The notes: generated from the sequence alone by a model not told the origin. A stretch of 64,000 nucleotides of DNA from Moringa oleifera (GCA_021397835.1 JAJFZO010000094.1:9338001-9402000); one strand, 5' to 3'; numbered from the stretch's first letter, positions 49,470 through 61,263 are shown. Program-made: numbers and translations.

Positions 49470-52179
49470 ATGGTTAATCTGCTGCTACCGCAAAGACTTT
49501 TCGGTCCCAGTCGGGGGTGGTTCTGCTCTGCGCTCTCGAGAAGGGACTTCCGGCGATTCTCCACTACCGCCACCGAACAGGTAAGTGAATTTGGAATCCG
49601 TAAACGCTGGCTTTCTCGTTTTGTATCGTTGTATGATTTGAATCGTCAACAGATGGCCATGGAGTACTTCATGTTCGGGCCTCACAAGATAGACGCCAAG
49701 GAAGTGTTCTACACTACCAATCTCTCCTTCGCTATGGTCAATCTCCGTCCTGTTCTTCCTGGTAGGTTATTGCCTTCCTTTTCTTCTCTCCCTCCCAATC
49801 TCTCTCTCTTGCTCTCGTGTCTTTGACTTCAAATTTTATTTTATTATTATTGTTATTTTTTGTAAGTCGAGTTTGCCTCTAATCAGTTCTATCAGAGTTG
49901 GAATTTAAAACTTCTCCATGTGTTTAACGATATCTAGGGCCTTGGAGTTAGGCTGAAAACATGAAATGTGGGCTTGCTGAAAGTCAAAATAGAAACAATT
50001 GCTCAGTGACCATTGATGTCTGAAAAATGGAAAATGCCTTTTCTTTTTTGACTTCCCTTTTAATTTCTTTCTTTTAGATCATTGACTGTCATCTTTAATG
50101 TCTAATTTCTTCTGATTGTGATTGCTTTCTCCTTTCTTTTGCAGGTCATATCCTTGTTTCCAAATATTTTTCATGATGTTTTGTTTCTTGTGTATGACTG
50201 AAAACAGATTAGATGTGATTCTGGTGGTGCCTTTACTTTGTTTGAGCCTTTTGTCTAATTGATGACTTTTTGTGATGTGGTTCATACTGCCCAACTTAAT
50301 AGGAAATATCACGGAAGAGTGCCTTACCTTCTTGGCCTGATATACTGCTATGGCTTAGTTGTGTTATTTATTTCGGATGATGATATAAACGTAGGTGAAA
50401 ATGAAGAAAAAAGGGGGCAAGGGGTGACAGGTGCAGACATACTTAAACTGAAAGTTGAGCTTGGAGTTCAACATGCTATGAGTGGAACTGTGGGAGGTAT
50501 CAAAGTTTACATTCCAGGTGCCAATGTATGTGCATTTTGCGTCAGTACGAAGATGATGGAAGACTGGAGATTGATGTTATAACGTTACAAGCTATTAACT
50601 GCCTTAAATTAGATTGATCTTTCCTATTATCAGTAATGCTGATTTTGATCCATTTTTGTTGACTTGACATTATGCACATGTGCTTGTCTGCCCAAAAAGG
50701 GAAGTGAAGCGCTTTGCTGAGCTCACAGACGATGAGACTAGTGATCTATGGCTCACAGCAAAGAAGATTGGCACTAAGCTTGAGTGCTACCATAAAGCTA
50801 CTTCACTCACGCTTAATATCCAAGTAAGATACTTTCAAGTAGACTCTTCTCTTTTCAAATGAATTTGAGTATCCTTGTTTTACTAGTCATCTTTTTCATC
50901 TTGTTGTTGCAACTTCTGTATTTTGTTGTGTACAGGCTTAGTGGTCCGGCATGTAAAAAAAAACTCTGAGAAATGTCCTAATTTCATGCAAATAGAGCTA
51001 CCTTGTTGAGCTCTATTTTCATTTACAGTATCCAGCATTCAGCTGTGTATTTGTATAAAATAGAGCTACCATGTCGAGCTCTATTTTCATTTACAGTATC
51101 CAGCATTCAGCTGTGTATTTGTATAACTGTCATGTAATTTATCTGTTACCATCTCTTCCCCTCATTTCTTGGTATCTGTCCTAGCATACTCTGGATGTTC
51201 CAATTAAACTATTTTTGAGCGAATTGTTTGAGATTGACGGACACATATATAAATACCTTATTAATATTGTTTTTCATTGGCTTATTTATCTTCGGTTTGG
51301 ACCAGGATGCCCTATACTCATATCAGTTCCAAGAAGTGTTTTTATCTCCTCATATCTATGATCCAGATATAAACTACTGTGTTTGCTAGTACCTTTTGGT
51401 TAAGCAGTATAGATACTTAGCACTTTGTGTCAGAAACACAGCTTAAGATATGTATACATGTCTCTCTCACTGTTCTTTCTCTTTCTCTCTCTCTCTCTCT
51501 ATATATATATATGGTGGATCGTATTCTTGAAAAGGGGAATACTAATTAATGCTTGTAGCTGAACCCAGTTAAACTCTACTGTAGGTCATGCATCCAAAAT
51601 TCTTGCAAGTTACAAGTTGGTGCCTCGTAAAAGATGGAGAAGAAATTATATGATAATGAAGGCACTGCTGCTTTCTTGTGCAAAATTCAATGGAAAGGAC
51701 TTAACTACATTGCAAATGTTCGAACTTTAGGCTATCAGCATATGAATAGTGTATAAAATTCATCTTTGTGTCTGCCCACCTTGTATTGCTGGAACTAAGT
51801 GAATGATCCATGAAACTCTGTTAAAAAACTGATGGCATTTTTTGTGCATGATTTAGGACGGACCTCAGGCAGGACAGTCAGTACCTCACGTTCATATTCA
51901 CATCCTCCCTCGAAAGGAAGGTGATTTTGAGAGGAATGATGATATCTATGATGCAGTAAGATGGCTATTTCTTTCTATGCTGAACTTGAACTTTGTTTTT
52001 GAAACATTGATTTAATTTGCTTTTGTTTGGGGATGATTCGTGGTATGTTATAACAGTTAGATGTTAAAGAGAAGGAATTAAAGCAGAAGCTTGATCTGGA
52101 CATAGACAGGACAGATAGAAACCATGAGGAGATGGCACAGGAGGCAGCTGAGTACAGATTACTTTTCTCAGAAATTTAA
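49470..52179 (+). CDS. FHIT: FHIT-type HIT hydrolase (bis(5'-adenosyl)-triphosphatase)
   Basis: HIT-superfamily nucleotide hydrolase, Fhit branch, which cleaves diadenosine tri/tetraphosphate-type dinucleotides. Exons read as 49470-49580, 49653-49761, a 3-base exon 50145-50147, 50678-50823, 51857-51955 and 52057-52179, giving 196 residues. Seen: [48 protein letters not shown], the active-site triad HVHIH at residues 134-138 within [15 protein letters not shown], and a Lys/Asp/Glu-rich C-terminal helix. Exon 1 encodes 37 Arg/Ser/Leu-rich residues that look like an organelle presequence. Exon 2 starts exactly at an ATG, so a form without the presequence could start there. Intron 3 is AT-AC (see separate entry). 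Its activity is predicted from the intact HxHxH. Confidence 0.9.
50145..50147 (+). other. Proposed 3-nt exon (GTC) in the FHIT gene
   Basis: GTC lies between a strong U2-type acceptor (pyrimidine-rich tract ending TTTTGCAG at 50144) and the U12-type donor ATATCCTT at 50148. Joining 49761, GTC and 50678 gives Pro-Gly-His-Val-Leu-Val, the HIT-family wording. Skipping it stays in frame but replaces Gly-His by Asp. Confidence 0.65.
50148..50677 (+). other. U12-type AT-AC intron of the FHIT gene
   Basis: A 530-base intron starting ATATCCTT (the exact U12 AT-AC 5' consensus) and ending GCAC. A U12-like branch site TGACTTGAC at 50660-50668 (7 of 9 to TTCCTTRAC) has its branch A at 50667, 10 bases before the intron end. 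There is no AG acceptor between the branch site and the HVLVCPKR codons, so a normal GT-AG intron cannot supply this exon. Confidence 0.75.
50993..51128 (+). repeat. 68-bp tandem duplication in a FHIT intron
   Basis: Copies at 50993-51060 and 51061-51128, nearly identical (differences at CCTTGTTGAG versus CCATGTCGAG and at the very end). They lie in the ~1-kb intron between exons 50678-50823 and 51857-51955. Each contains GAGCTC and the phrase TACAGTATCCAGCATTCAGC. Confidence 0.9.
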
Positions 52180-53366
52180 AGCCAGGACTTCCACCCAGGC
52201 TCTGCTGTCCTAATTATGCATTTATGAGAACAAGTCGATACTGAAAAATAAGAATTTGGTACTTCATTACTGAATATTTTTTCTGATGATGGCTCAGCAG
52301 AGTGATTCTCATTTGCAAACAATGTTTCCTTCAAACTCTGACTCCAAAAGGAAATTGCTTGTGTTCTGTTCTGTTCACCAATATCTTGATAACCCTCACC
52401 CCATTTTTCCAATCAGAGTTGGCATGAAATTTTGATTAGTGTATTACATGAAAAGATTTAAGCATGATGGGATTCATTAGTCTTCGAGGTCTTAAAGCAT
52501 GATTTAGGTTTTATTTTTTTGGGGGTTATCAGAAGTTTATTTAGTCTTTTAAAACTGTGAAGAGGATGAGATATATTTTAATTGGATCATCTTTTTTTTC
52601 AATATTTGATTATTAAAAAAAAGAAGCATGATTCTTGTTTTTGCAGTTTATCTGAGCTTCAGAATTGGAAATCTTAAGCAATTTTCTTTTACTCAGACTT
52701 GATTTTTTTTTTTTTGGTGAGAAAGCTAAAATATGATCGTTTTAATCAATAATTATGATTCAAAATATTAATTCGAACTCATTAACTATATTTATTATAT
52801 TTATGTCATCATCTATTTCATTGTAATTAACAACTATTTTGTTTGTATTATTTTTTCATGTATATGATTTTATTTAGTGTATGTTACTTTTATTTTACTT
52901 TTTTAATCATTAAATAGATAACTTTTATTTATATTGATTTAGGGTTTTATTTTTTATTTTGTGTAATTATGTTTTATGTTTATAAAAATATTTATTTATT
53001 TGTGAAATATCAAATAATTAATTTTTAGTTTTTCAGACCTTTTTTTTTTAATCTGTCATGCAGATTTAACATTCTATATTGAATATAAAATTTATAATCT
53101 GAAAAATTAAACTTAGGATTATATTTTTGAAGGTAGTATAAATTTTAATATACTTAAAGACAGTGAAAATCAAGATGTATTAGATCAAGCTCAGGCTTAG
53201 AGGACCTTGCACTAGTGGTGGGCCCATGATGTGAGGATGGGCCCATTGCTGTGGTCGCGGCAAATAAGTGGTTGGAGGAGAAGAAAGGACGGAACACATG
53301 AAAAGAGAATCTGAAAAAACCTTGGTTTTGCAGAGTAGCCAAACGACAGAACGGAAATCCTCTGAG
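52180..53366. other. Intergenic between FHIT and reductase genes
   Basis: 3' flank of FHIT, AT-rich spacer with T runs (near 52590 and 52705), then the promoter and leader of the reductase from about 53200. No other gene. Confidence 0.6.
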
Positions 53367-56300
53367 ATGAGCAGCGGTGCAGGCAAGACAGTTTGCGTGA
53401 CTGGGGCCTCCGGTTACATCGCTTCCTGGCTCGTCAAGCTTCTTCTCCTTCGCGGCTACACCGTCAAGGCCTCTGTTCGCGACCCAAGTCTGTCCCGTTT
53501 TGAGCTTATCTTTCTCTTTTTTTGTCCTATACGTGTAAATCTCTGCGGTACAAATGCATCTTAGTGTATGTTTGCGCGTCGATTATGGTCCTACTTTCTT
53601 TCTGGTCGTAATTTAGGAAACATGCTTGGGAAATCATTGACATGCCCGATTCAAGATTGTCCCTTTTGTCTGTTGTGGTTGGTGTCGCATCATTTAAAGA
53701 GTTGTGTTCATCTGACTTTTTACGTTGATTTCAATGCTTGCTCTTTTGTACCGTGATACATTTAGATAAGGTATTATAACAACCACGTTTCAGTTACTCT
53801 TTTAAAATGGTTTTACTGATACGTGAAAAACTGATGAATATTCAATTATATACTTCTCTTGTAGTGTTGATGTGAACTCTACATGAAAATTGTTTCTCTG
53901 GTTTTAAACAAATTTCTCACGTTCATTTAGATTCAAAATGAAAATCATTTTGTGGATTTTTTATGAATAAGAGGTTTGATACTCAGGAGTACTGGAAGGT
54001 TAATGCCAGTGTTGGATTTTACCAACCACAAACTTGGGTGTTGCATGGTTTTAGCCCTCTGGGAGCCCTCCGTTCCACCCCTAGTCTGACAGACCAGCCA
54101 TAGTTCTATGGCCAGAAATTGGTTTATTGAGTCAACTATCTAAAGATTGACATGTTCTGCATTTTCCCTTTATAGCACGTCACCTAAAATGTCTATATGT
54201 TGGACATTCCTGTGTTTTGAGTAGAGCTCATTAAGTTATCCCAACCTTCAGCTTCTAGGTCCATTGCTTTCCTTTCGCAGGAGATCTCTCAATTCAAGAG
54301 CTTGCTTTGTTTCATTTAGCTTCTTCTGCTTGCTTGTGTATATATTAGCTACATGTTTCTTAGAACATTTCTTTTGTATTCACTTACAGATGATCCAAGA
54401 AAGACAGAGCACTTACTTGCACTTGAAGGTGCAAGTGAAAGACTTAAGTTGTTTAAAGCAAACTTATTGGAAGAAGGTTCCTTCGATACTGCAATTGATG
54501 GGTGCGATGGTGTTTTTCATACTGCATCTCCCTTTTATCATGATGTTTCAGACCCACAGGTTAGTTCCCAATTACTTTCATTCAGATGACTGTACTTCTC
54601 TCCAATATATCTGAGGCATTAGTTTGTTATGCGTCATCCCCTCTCTGTATATGAAAGATTGGCGGGAAACTTGTGAAACTACATCACAGTTACTCTTTTC
54701 TAAGTCTGTCATTCTTCTATATGTTGGGACACAAATGTACTAGGGATATGAGGTAACTGCTTGCAACTACTTTTCTGTTAAGCACTGGAGCGCCGAAAAC
54801 AAATATGTTATGCCCTTCATTTTCATGACAGAACAGTAATTAGAGCTTTTTCTTCTATTATGTTTGATGTTCATCTCCTCTTTCAGGCAGAACTACTTGA
54901 TCCTGCAGTGAAAGGAACAGTTAATGTTCTTTACTCATGCTCAAAGACCTCTTCTGTCAGGCGAGTTATTTTAACATCTTCTATAGCTGCAGTTGCATAC
55001 AGTGGAAAACCTCGAACTCCTGATGTAGTAATTGATGAAACTTGGTTTTCTGATCCAGAGTATTTGAGAGCATCAAAGGTATGCATTATTTTCCATGGCT
55101 TAGTGGTCTGCATTTTATGGTGCATGCAAAGTGTAAGCCCTGTCATCTGGCAATAAGGATGCTAGCAAGAGTATCAATGAAATTCTGAAAAGATATGAAA
55201 AAACCAAGTTCAGAAACTGAAGATTCCCATTTTCAGGAATTGGCAGTTGACGTTTCACGAAATACCAGTTGTTTATCCTAGGCAGTCTAGTTTTTAAGCT
55301 TCAAATATGCCCTCCTGTGTGAATCTAACTTCTACTCTCTAATAGTTCCCACACCATCACCGTTTGCAGCCTTGGCATGTTAGATCTGTCAGTAATATTC
55401 AGTTTTCTTGACCTATATTTGCTTTTCGACTTCTAACTTGTGTGTGACAGTCAATTCTTTTCATGGTAGCCTGTTACTTTATTAACATTTTTATTATGCA
55501 TTTCTTTTTCCCTTTGGTTCAATCAACTGCTTTTTCTTTTTGTAAGAAAATTTCTTGTCAACTGTTATTGTGCAACTTTAAACAGAATTTTTGTAATGCA
55601 TAAAAATACCTTTTTAATTTTTTTTTCGTTTACTTCTTTGAATTTTTAGCTGTGGTATGTGCTCTCAAAGACCTTGGCTGAAGATGCTGCTTGGAAACTT
55701 GCAAAAGAAAAGGGTATGGAATTGGTCGCTATAAACCCGGCAATGGTGATTGGTCCTCTCTTACAGCCAACGCTTAATACCAGTGCTGCGGCAGTTTTGA
55801 GCCTAATCAAAGGTACACTTTTTCTGGAAAGAGAATTAATGTTGGTGTTCTATACTCAACCCTGGTACTTGATCCGTCTGAATACGTGAACATCTATATT
55901 ATGTCTCATTTGAGGGCAAGTTTATGCTGGTATTATGTTCCCTGAGGAACACGATGAATACCTCTGCACCCCCTCCCCCCCTCCCTCGTCCTCCTCCTGC
56001 CCAGTAATTGTATGAACTAATCTAAAAACCTAAGTGCATTGTTATTCTGGTGCTACACATGATGAAGAAGGTACTTACAATCATTTTGCCTCTTGTTTGT
56101 TGAAATTTAGATGTAGGTGGTCCTAAAATTTTTTATTGAGTAGAATGTAGTCATTCAAGCTTCCGAACATCCGACTAGCTAAAGCAATAATAATAATCTT
56201 TTGGTTTTGAAGTTTTGTTGTAATCATTTTTCTTGGTGCAGGAGCACATACTTTTCCAAATGCAACTTTTGGGTGGGTTAATGTTAAAGATGTGGCCAAT

Positions 56301-56745
56301 GCACATATTCATGCATTTGAGATTCCATCAGCTAGTGGAAGATATTGTTTGGTTGAGAGAGTTGCACATTACTCGGAAGTCGTGAACATTTTACGTGAGC
56401 TCTACCCTACTTTCCAACTTCCAGAAAAGTAAGTTTTCATTTCGAAGCATCGTCTGCAAATCCTGGCAGCCATAGCTCTCTTTCTCATTTGCATATCAGG
56501 CTGATTTGATTGTAATTTGTGATTGAGATGGTTCGTATTTTCTAGGAGTTGGATGGGAGAAGCGGGAGACATGTTTATATATTTGTTGGAAATGTTGCAG
56601 GTGTGCGGATGACAAGCCTTATGTGCCAACATATCAGGTGTCCAAAGAAAAAGCACAGAGCTTGGGTATCGATTTCATTCCGTTGGAGGTGAGCATCAAG
56701 GAGACAGTGGAGAGCTTGAAGGAGAAGGGATTTGTCCAATTTTGA
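53367..56745 (+). CDS. Cinnamoyl-CoA-reductase-like / phenylacetaldehyde-reductase-like SDR
   Basis: NADPH-dependent extended short-chain reductase of the CCR/DFR group, 325 residues, cytosolic. Exons: 53367-53487, 54390-54559, 54887-55078, 55650-55812, 56242-56428, 56601-56745. Seen: nucleotide-binding TGASGYIA at 12-19 with SVRDP following strand 2 (NADPH-type Arg), [13 protein letters not shown] at 126-129, and catalytic Y164-x-x-x-K168 in KLWYVLSK. True lignin CCRs have KNWYCYGK at this place, so this is a CCR-like member, closer to phenylacetaldehyde reductases or related aliphatic/aromatic aldehyde reductases. INPAMVIGP and [12 protein letters not shown] are normal. The start at ATG 53367 ([10 protein letters not shown]) fits the family; an in-frame ATG at 53298 would add 23 residues. 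The frame is intact throughout. Confidence 0.9.
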
Positions 56746-58339
56746 AATCTTTCTAGCTTCCTGAAGTACCCTGTCCAGTAGTCCATATAAATAATGGTGA
56801 TCCATAGCAGCATCAGACCTTTCTCATGGGTGCTGACTCATGAGGTCCATGCCTTTCTGCTATATTTTTCAGTCATATAACTACATATTTATTTCTCTCC
56901 ATGTTTTGCTTTTCATCTGAATCACCGGTGTAGATGTGTGACTCTCTTATCGTGGTTTATCTCTGTGGAAAGTTCTTTATCATGACTTGAAATCAATAGA
57001 TACTTCCTGGGAACAGTTTATCAACATCAAGTTTCACACAGACCATTTGTTGTTTTATTGATGATGTTTTTTGACTTTTCTAAATGATTTTTTAATTTTT
57101 GATGTCTTGAAAATTCAATGGATTATTGAACTTTAAAAAGAAAATTAAAGGTTAGAATTTGGATAGGAAGACGAAATTTAAGGATTAAATATGACTTAAA
57201 TTGAAATGATGCTATAGTAATAATTAATTTTTAAAAATTAAATAAAAAATTGTTTTAATAATTGAAATTAGTTGTAATATTTTAAATTAACCTAACGAAT
57301 TATAGATGAGTTAGTAACCGTTCAGATCCAATTATAAGTTCATCCACCATCCAGCATACCATGTCAGCAGACCTATTCCTTTGCAGTTATGAGAAAAATG
57401 TTATCTAAGGATGATTTCGAGACAAGTTTTGAGGAGAACACCAAGAACATTAGCTAGATATAGATAGGATCCCTAAAGAGTTTAACAACATTGACTGCTC
57501 TTATTAGTTTAATTCATGTAATATTAATTTGATGGATGAGCCATATGAAACTCTGGTAGAACCCAAGAGGAGGCCCACTAGTAACCATCCAGGGTTCGGT
57601 TATGAGGTTCCTACACCTAAGCAGGCAGCTGTTATAGATGGCCGGTCGTAGAGCCGATGAGAATAGTTCTGCACCTACAGAAGCTCAGGTGGTGGCAACA
57701 GAGGATTAACCCAAAATGATCTCAATGACCATGACATTCACTTGTCCAACTTTCATTCCTTGGTGCAATGAAATTCATCTCTTCTACCATGGAAACTAAT
57801 TTGATGCTCTACTTCACAACACCATCTAAGTAATTTGATTCATTTCCCATCTGATGTGAGTCATAACAGCCCTCAACCTTTCAGTTTACATCTTACAGAT
57901 TCTAGTGCAGATGTAAGAAACTCAGGAAAAAAAAAAAAAAAACAGAAACAGAGCACTTCTAGCAGTCTACTAGAATCAGAAATTGCATGGACATCAAGAC
58001 AAAACGTCAATTGTTAAGTAGCATGATAAGAACAAAACTTCCTCTAATCTCCTCTTGTGCCAATAGTAATTACTTACAGTTCATAGTACAAGTATTTCAT
58101 CCATCAAAAATTTACTCGAACAGTGAACATTTTAATTTCAATTTAATCATCAAATGACCAATGACATGAATATTCTCTTAAAACATTGCCCTACCAATGA
58201 TTATTAAGATGTTACGATGTTCACAATATCACCAACAAAACCAGAAATATGGTGGAATCAAAGAGCACGGCTTCCAAGACACTTGACAAAGTGACATACA
58301 ATCAAACCAGCAAGAAAAAACAATACAGAAATGCAACCT
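56746..58339. other. Intergenic, no gene recognised
   Basis: Reductase 3' flank, AT-rich block (about 57050-57300), then a stretch of ordinary composition (about 57300-57830) with many stops in every frame and no family resemblance, possibly an old coding or repeat remnant. An A run is near 57927-57944. Confidence 0.5.
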
Positions 58340-58665
58340 TCAAGATTCAGCAGGGGATTTCACAATGAAATTCTGGCGACTGATTGGGTTCATCACAACA
58401 GGTGGCCCTGCAGTTCGAGGCCAAGCCTGGAACTTCTTGTCGGTTTCTTCCCACCAATCCTTGTCAGAAACAGTTTTTGGGGTGGTACCTGGTCATCAAA
58501 TCAATGTAATTGTTGCAACTTTGCAAAAGTTGATAAGAGAACAAATGCATCAAGAAGATAACAAGTATTACCTCCAAATATCTTCTTGTCAGCAATAAGA
58601 CTGTCACATGCATAAGCAATAGCAAAGGATGCCGCGACAGACCCTATGATATACTTAGTTGCCAT
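58340..58665 (-). CDS. Small single-span protein, probably mitochondrial, unknown function
   Basis: 80 residues in two coding exons, 58665-58572 and 58488-58340. The N-terminus (MATKYIIGSVAASFAIAYA) is a likely single membrane span, followed by DSLIADKKIFGGTTP, then a Trp-containing soluble tail (KDWWEE, FQAWPRTAGPPVVMNPIS, RQNFIVKSP). I recall a conserved small plant protein of this kind (Arabidopsis At2g31490-like) reported with respiratory complex I, but that link is from memory and uncertain. A leader exon is likely: donor GTAAGT after 59764 and acceptor TTACAG before 58672 define a 1.09-kb intron (58673-59763) just upstream of the ATG. The frame is intact and the splice sites are good, so it is very probably a real gene in spite of its size. 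Confidence 0.8.
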
Positions 58666-58672
58666 GTTGAAA

Positions 58673-59763
58673 CTGTAAGTTGAGAACATGTCAGACTGTG
58701 AAATGAAAAGAAAGACATCACACAAAGTTTCTCAACACTGTATCCCAAGCAACTTCTTAGTTCACCATTCATTTTTTCCACTATTTGATTCCTGACCTTG
58801 GTGCACTATAATTTCAGAGATACTTCATTTACAACTTCTACCTACTCTCTGTTTCCACCAGTTGAGTGACAAATACATTTCATCTGGTACTCCAAACAAT
58901 ATGCGAGATGTTTGCAAAGTGATCACAAGGAAGTGATGAATATTCTGGAATTGAGATTCACAAACTTAACCATTTGTTAAACATCTCATCTATTTACGAT
59001 GTCATAAACAGTTTGAATCTGCATATATTTTCTTCCTGAAGGATAGCTTGACAATTCATTCATAAGCTTATAGCATGATTTTTCTTCATACTTGAATTTG
59101 TAGTTAGATTCATTAGCAATATAAAGTTAATCCAAAAGGCCTATATACACCAATAAACCCTAATAAAAATCACTAATGGCATTTCAATGAAGTGTTAATC
59201 ACTGCTAGGACTGCAAATAAAAGAATTATTGAGTAATCTTAAACAAAACCCTAATTTCTAGATTCTCTGCAAAATAAAAAGCAAAAGGAGCATGATTATG
59301 CAAACTGATTAGCTACCCATGATGGCTGAATGCAAATAGATGATATAAGCCAATAGGTTTCTGCTGCAAGAAATTTCGGCTTCCAAGTTCTAGCATGTGA
59401 AGCCTTAATCGAAAAAGCATGTCAATTACTTAAATGAGACATAAATGAACAAGAGAGCTTCAGTTGCTTGCACATCACAGAAACAGGAAACAAGTTCCAA
59501 ATAAACGCACGTTATTTATCCAGATATTCTGAGAAACCAAACAGATAATTCATTCATGGGAAAAATCAGAACCACGAGCTTACAAATAAACAAACCTACA
59601 TTAAAGAGTACTATCAAAAATCTCAAAATATAAAGAAATACACAAAGAATAATCGAAGCCCCTACAATCTAAAACAAATTTCGGACATCAGATTTCCAGG
59701 GAGAAGAACTAGAAAGATGGTAAGGACGTGAAAGAAACCCTAAAAATGAATCAAAATACTTAC
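58673..59763 (-). other. Predicted leader (5' UTR) intron with three telo-box motifs
   Basis: A GT-AG intron in the 5' leader of the small-protein gene, with the leader exon from 59764 upstream to about 59880. On the plus strand it holds AAACCCTAA at 59155-59163, 59247-59255 and 59735-59743. This motif (telo-box) is common near starts of plant translation and organelle genes. The short open frame at 59669-59881 on the minus strand spans the leader and is not thought coding. Confidence 0.55.
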
Positions 59764-59881
59764 AGAAGGCAATAGCCGGACTCGAGCTGGGAAGGCAAAT
59801 GGTCACAAAGGTATTGGAAAGATCCGTGGAACGCACAACCGAGCAGTTTATAGGAGGCTTTGTGACTTTGGAAGTGTCCAA

Positions 59882-61263
59882 TCAAATCTCACCACGTCGA
59901 CTATCACGGTAGCACTTGTCTTTCTACTGAGGGCTAACAAGCAAAATTTACTTATTAGCTTTTATCCCTGAAGTTTGAATTTTATTTCAGTTTAGTCTCC
60001 AAATTTTCGTATATTTGGGACAAGAATAAGCAAAATCTGGATTAACCTATTACCTCGGGGTTTATCACGGTTTGATTTAAATCGGTAAATTAAATTATAA
60101 TTTTTAAAATTTGAATCAAATCAAAATTATTTATAATAATTTTGATTTTGAATCATAAATAAAATTATTTTAAATATAATTCATATAAATTTTGAATCGA
60201 ATTCAAAATAATAGTTTTAATTAAATTAATTAAAAATATATAAAATAATTTAATTTACAAATAATTTAATACATTATAAAGTAATTTAATTTTAAAAATA
60301 TATTTTTTTAATAAAGATGTGGTTATTATTTTTATTTAAAAATTTAATTTAAATATAAAATATTTAATATAATCTCTTGAAAGAACTTTGAACTAAATTT
60401 GAACTTAAATCAAATCTAAATTGAACTTAAACCGACTTTAAACTTAAACAGTTTATGAACCGCAACTTAAACTGAAATTTGAACTATTTTTAAATTCAAT
60501 TTTAATCGAAAACGAAATTTAACGGTTCAAGTTTTGATTCATGGTAATCATAAATCTTAAACCAATAGTTCGAAATCAAAACCGAATCAAATCCTAATTG
60601 TAGCCACCCTGATCAGCTTATTCCTCTTATTTATCATTTTAGTTTTCTATAATTAAGCAAAGATGTGTTGTGCAACTTATGGTAACAATATCATTTAATT
60701 TAATTTATTTTTTTTCGAAATTATGATAATTAATAACTAAAAAATATTTATTAAATTAAAATATATTTAAATTTACACTAATTAATTAATAAATTTATAT
60801 TATTATTTTATTAAAAAATTACATTTGCCAAATCGTCCGGGTCAATCTTGAATCTATGCACCAGATGTAATATTTATGGATCTTTTAATTTAAAGGTCCA
60901 TAAAATATAAATTTTTAAGCCATTAGATTAAATGAAGAATGAAACAAGATTTAAGTATAAACCTGACTATCAATACTGAAATTTAGTCCTCATGATCAAA
61001 CTCATCATCTTCGCCAACACATAAAATGTTCCTGCTTGCTAACAGGAAATGCTATCAGGACCAAAACAGCCTTTCAGGTGATGAAACTGAGGAGCTTCAA
61101 TTGGAGTATCACCCCGCGTGTCTTTGAAGAGGTCATCATGCCCAGATCACCTTGCTGATATCTACAAGTCAATGCCCATGAATCCTCAGCTCACAGGTTT
61201 TTCAACTTGCACTGGTTCACTGTAAGCTTGCCAGAAGAGTCCAGGCTAGTTGGAATCCATCTC
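59882..61263. other. Intergenic, very AT-rich, no gene
   Basis: Promoter of the small-protein gene, then AT-rich DNA at 60060-60380. At about 60385-60560 lie diverged short phrases related to GAACTTAAAC. Near 60600 the sequence TGTAGCCACCCTG resembles a hAT-type terminal end. The 3' flank of the coiled-coil gene follows. No coding signal. Confidence 0.5.

Noticed and set aside
50672..50690. Reading GCA before HVLVCP as coding (Ala-His-Val) with a direct splice from exon 2
   Set aside because: That would need an intron ending in AT with no usable acceptor; the U12 AT-AC model explains both ends with known consensus signals.
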